64,000 nucleotides of DNA from positions 124,001 to 188,000 of the forward strand of contig JAEUMQ010000012.1 of NCBI GenBank assembly GCA_016791425.1. Reading direction: 5' to 3'. Positions 61,256 through 64,000 of this stretch are shown here, in pieces. Source of the stretch: Hyphomonadaceae bacterium (lineage in GTDB: Bacteria; Pseudomonadota; Alphaproteobacteria; Caulobacterales; Aquidulcibacteraceae). Below the pieces are notes generated by a model that saw nothing but the letters and a program-made list of their open reading frames with translations, searched no databases and was not told the DNA's origin. A program made the translations under genes and the position numbers. Position 1 is the stretch's first letter, and each line of letters opens with the position of its first letter.

Positions 61256-62655
61256 CAGTCAGAGAAACCCCGCTTCTGCGGGCCGTGGAGCCAGCGCTCG
61301 AGCGCGGCAGGCAACGCGGCGTTCAATGCTTCTATCGAGTGGTTACGGCGAAAGGCTTCGAAGCCGAAGCGCTCGTGCGGACGGGCGGCCATCTCCTCCA
61401 GCCAGAAGAGCGCGTCCCCTACATCGCCGGGGCGGACAACCTCGCCGATGCGGTAGCGGTCCACACGCTCGCCCATCAGAAATTTCTCGCTCACCAGCAC
61501 GGGACGCTCGAACACCGAGGCCTTCGTCATCGTGTTGGAGGAATTGTAGAAGTCCTGCTTGTAGACGGCATAGAGGCAATCGCAGGCCTCGATGAGGGTG
61601 TTGAGCTCGCGCTCGTCCTCCAGATAGCCGATGCGAACCAGGACGTTCTCCGGCGGACTCTCCAGAAAATCGCGGAGCTCCTGCTCGCGATCTCCATAGT
61701 GACTCCAGAACACCTCCCCGGCGATGACGAAGAAGAAGCGCTTGGGATCAGCGCGTTTAATGAGGGCGATGAGATCGAAGACGCCCTTGTGGGGCGAGAG
61801 CGTGCCCAATTGCAGGACCATCTTCCGCCCACTCGCACGGCGCCTCGCATCCGTCACGAAAGGCGACGGCGCCGGCAACGTCGCGGCGTCGGTAACATCG
61901 GGAAAACTTGCGAAATGCAGGTGCGGGAACTTCCGCCGGTAAGCTGGGATCGATTGCGGATTGAGGAAGATGGCGCCGCGGGCGTATCGCCCGAGGAAAT
62001 ATCGCTCGGCGCGAAACTTCTCGCGATAGGAGCCGTTCGGATGAAAGCGGATGCCCGCCCACGGAACGCCCAACGCATCCAGATCCCGGCAGCTTTCCGC
62101 TTCCTGCCCCATCATGTCCAGGTAAAGGAAAAGCGCGAAAGCCGGGGGCCATCCGGAATGACGCTCGGCCATTCGCATCTCGTTCGCCAGATGGCCGAAG
62201 GGCACGCCGAACGGCAATGGCGGATGGCGCTTGGCGTCATAAAGATCGCGCACGGCTTCTAAGCCGTCCGCTCGCCAGGCGCGCAAGGCATTCCCGAGCG
62301 CGCCGCGAAGACCGCCAGGGGGTGCGCGGCGCTCGGGCGATTGTTGGGCGCGCTCAGGCGGCGGAGCGGCCACACCATCGCGCGTCAGGCATACGAAGCG
62401 CGCTGCGAGCGCCGGTGATTGCGCGGTCAACCATTGCTTGACGCCGGGGTCGTGCTGCGACAGGAGCAGCACGCGATAGCCGTTCTCCAGCAGACATTTG
62501 CTGTAGAGACGCGCGTACATGTCCAGATGGCCGTGGCCGGAAATCTGGTTGATCAGATAGATGCACGGAGCGTTCGGCGCCGCGGACGCTGGCGCCGCGG
62601 CGTCGCAGTCTTCCGGCTCGGCCACGCGTTGCGCGAGCAAGCGCTCCCCTTTCAT
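61255..62655 (-). CDS. glycosyltransferase (GT4-like)
   Basis: A 466-residue GT-B protein. CIYLINQISGHGHLDMYARL begins the acceptor domain, and the donor domain starts with KMVLQLGTLSPHKGVFDLI and ends with FERPVLVSEKF. It lacks the usual EX7E motif in a clear form, so it is a divergent member. It overlaps the methyltransferase-permease gene and is 29 bp after the gene at 62685. Confidence 0.78.
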   Translation of the reverse strand: MKGERLLAQRVAEPEDCDAAAPASAAPNAPCIYLINQISGHGHLDMYARLYSKCLLENGYRVLLLSQHDPGVKQWLTAQSPALAARFVCLTRDGVAAPPPERAQQSPERRAPPGGLRGALGNALRAWRADGLEAVRDLYDAKRHPPLPFGVPFGHLANEMRMAERHSGWPPAFALFLYLDMMGQEAESCRDLDALGVPWAGIRFHPNGSYREKFRAERYFLGRYARGAIFLNPQSIPAYRRKFPHLHFASFPDVTDAATLPAPSPFVTDARRRASGRKMVLQLGTLSPHKGVFDLIALIKRADPKRFFFVIAGEVFWSHYGDREQELRDFLESPPENVLVRIGYLEDERELNTLIEACDCLYAVYKQDFYNSSNTMTKASVFERPVLVSEKFLMGERVDRYRIGEVVRPGDVGDALFWLEEMAARPHERFGFEAFRRNHSIEALNAALPAALERWLHGPQKRGFSD

Positions 62656-62684
62656 ACGACGCGAGTCGCGTTGTGTCAGAGGGG

Positions 62685-63944
62685 CTAATGGGTGTCCAGG
62701 CTGAGCGCGCCGACAAGAGGGCTGGCGCGCAGCCGCTCCAGAGCGCGGCCGGCGCCCGCTTGAGCCGCATCGGCGAATTCCACGTTGCGCGCCTTGATTC
62801 GCACAATCGCGTCCGCGAACTCCTCCGGCGTGTCGGCGAGCAAGCCCGCCCCGAGCGCGTCCTCGAGCGCCGTGCCGCGCGTGACGACCGCAGGACGTCC
62901 CGCAATCAGCGCATCAGCCAGCACGCCCGATCCGCGCCTGGCGAAGCTTTCCCGATCGTAAGGCAACAGAACAACATGGGCGCGCGCCAGCTCCGCTTCA
63001 TACGCCTCGTCAGAAAGATCAGGCGCCAGCAGCGTCACCCCAGGGAGACGACGCAGGCGCCGCGCCGGCGCGTCCAGGCCGGCCTCGGACGGGGGCCCCT
63101 GGATGCGGAATGCGAGCCCCGGATCGAGGTCGCGCGCCGCCGCCACGATCCTGGGCAGCTTCTCGAACCCTTTGTCGGCGCGCGCAGCCCCCAGCACCCC
63201 GATCGTCCACGGGCCGGCGGCCGGCGGGAGGGCGGCAATCCGAACCGGCGTCGGCAATTCCGCAACGTCGGCGCCCAGCCGAGCGGACAGATCCGCCGCG
63301 TGCAGTCCGGATTCGGCATAAAAGCGTGGCGGCCGCGCCGCATTGAGCAGCGACCGGTAGATGGAGAAGAAGCCTTCCTCGGTCGACGCGCCCAGAACGC
63401 GCGCTTCGGGGTACATGAATACGACATGGAGCCTTGGCGCGTGCGCCGCGAGCCAGCGCTCGGCGCGGTCCGCCAATGCGGCCAGCAAAGCGGGATCGGC
63501 GGCGAGCAAGACAAGGTCGTCCGCCTCTCCCAGCGACAGTTGGGTATCGAGGCGCCTGAGCGCCGCTGCGGCGCCGAAGCTCCTCACCAATTCAGCACAT
63601 TGCGCCGGGTCGAGCGGCGCCTGGGTCGCGGGCAGGGCCCGCCCCCGAGCGAAAGCGCGGCGCAATGCCGCAGGCGGACGCATCGCACGCGCTAGTTGCA
63701 CAAGCCGCCGATCGGCCAGCCAACGCGCGCCATAGAGAGTCACGCGGAAGACGTCTTCCACGACATAGCCAAAGGCCGGGATGACGGTGTGGTCGGCCGC
63801 GAAGGCTTGGATGTTGCCGGCGAAAACGACCGGCCTCCCGGTAGGCTTCAGGAGCTTGGCGTAATTGGCCGCCACCACCGCGTGGTGGCCCCCGCTCCGT
63901 CCGAGCGACGGGTCGATCAGCACGATCCGCGACGCCAAGCGCAA
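62685..63944 (-). CDS. glycosyltransferase (GT-B fold)
   Basis: A 419-residue protein with RIVLIDPSLGRSGGHHAVVAAN at the start, a common opening in GT-B enzymes that act on surface glycans, and a donor-domain part WTIGVLGAARADKGFEKLP and VLLPYDRESFARRGSGVLADAL. It is the first visible gene of the leftward export operon. The 56 bp upstream to the window end show no gene. Confidence 0.78.
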   Translation of the reverse strand: MRLASRIVLIDPSLGRSGGHHAVVAANYAKLLKPTGRPVVFAGNIQAFAADHTVIPAFGYVVEDVFRVTLYGARWLADRRLVQLARAMRPPAALRRAFARGRALPATQAPLDPAQCAELVRSFGAAAALRRLDTQLSLGEADDLVLLAADPALLAALADRAERWLAAHAPRLHVVFMYPEARVLGASTEEGFFSIYRSLLNAARPPRFYAESGLHAADLSARLGADVAELPTPVRIAALPPAAGPWTIGVLGAARADKGFEKLPRIVAAARDLDPGLAFRIQGPPSEAGLDAPARRLRRLPGVTLLAPDLSDEAYEAELARAHVVLLPYDRESFARRGSGVLADALIAGRPAVVTRGTALEDALGAGLLADTPEEFADAIVRIKARNVEFADAAQAGAGRALERLRASPLVGALSLDTH

Positions 63945-64000
63945 CTCCCGGCGCCGGGGCCAATCCCCGGCGTCTCTCCCTAGCGGGGGGCAAATGCACG

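Noticed and set aside
1-64000. CRISPR array
   Set aside because: No regularly spaced repeats of 20-40 bp are visible; the repeats seen are operator- or arm-site-sized.

Overview
The window is high-GC, densely coded bacterial chromosome. TonB-dependent uptake, Tat-exported esterases, TadE/TadG proteins, an SLC45-like sugar transporter and the 3' end of a tRNA-Lys(CTT) of alphaproteobacterial type together suggest an alphaproteobacterium, perhaps a Caulobacterales- or Hyphomonadaceae-like plant-matter degrader. The taxonomic placement is inference. There are no rRNA genes, complete tRNAs or CRISPR arrays.

Layout. 0-9.6 kb: an L-rhamnose/rhamnoside module (class II aldolase, HSL-type esterase, GPH-type symporter, DeoR regulator, cytoplasmic GH78 rhamnosidase, fused rhamnulose-1-P aldolase/dehydrogenase, lipoprotein RidA). 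9.6-11.9 kb: a mobile-element end (IS5-type transposase remnant, tyrosine integrase, arm-type repeats, tRNA-Lys 3' fragment). 12-14.3 kb: glpK and glpF. 14.6-28.5 kb: a LacI-controlled regulon for an acylated, probably sucrose-type substrate. It holds a TonB receptor, six esterase-like alpha/beta hydrolases, an amylosucrase/sucrose-hydrolase-type GH13 enzyme, an SLC45-like transporter and the LacI protein. Six copies of a TGCAATCGATTGCA-type palindrome lie in front of its transcription units. 28.7-30.05 kb: a two-subunit 3-oxoacid CoA-transferase.

30.07-32.9 kb: a tightly overlapped three-gene cassette that I read as a candidate DNA-thymine or nucleotide hypermodification system. It encodes a divergent phage-type thymidylate synthase, a protein resembling the helical domain of 5-hmdU DNA kinase and alpha-glutamyl/putrescinyl-thymine pyrophosphorylase proteins, and an unrecognised protein with an 83-residue internal duplication. 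No phage structural genes surround it. 33-35.9 kb: META-domain lipoprotein, SDR, YceI lipoprotein and a TPR protein. 35.9-41.9 kb: one continuous operon TadE-TadG-SCPU-chaperone-usher-SCPU. 42-45.2 kb: a Phd-like/PAS fusion and an OmpR-type two-component system.

45.5-64 kb: a surface-polysaccharide locus. It has five glycosyltransferases (two of them large fusions), methyltransferases including FkbM types, a DegT sugar aminotransferase with a cupin partner, two tandem paralogous lipoproteins, and a Wzm/Wzt-type ABC exporter whose permease is fused to an N-terminal methyltransferase.

The most interesting parts are the hypermodification-like cassette, the LacI/esterase/GH13 regulon with its visible operators, the island end at tRNA-Lys, and the methyltransferase-permease and Phd-PAS fusions.
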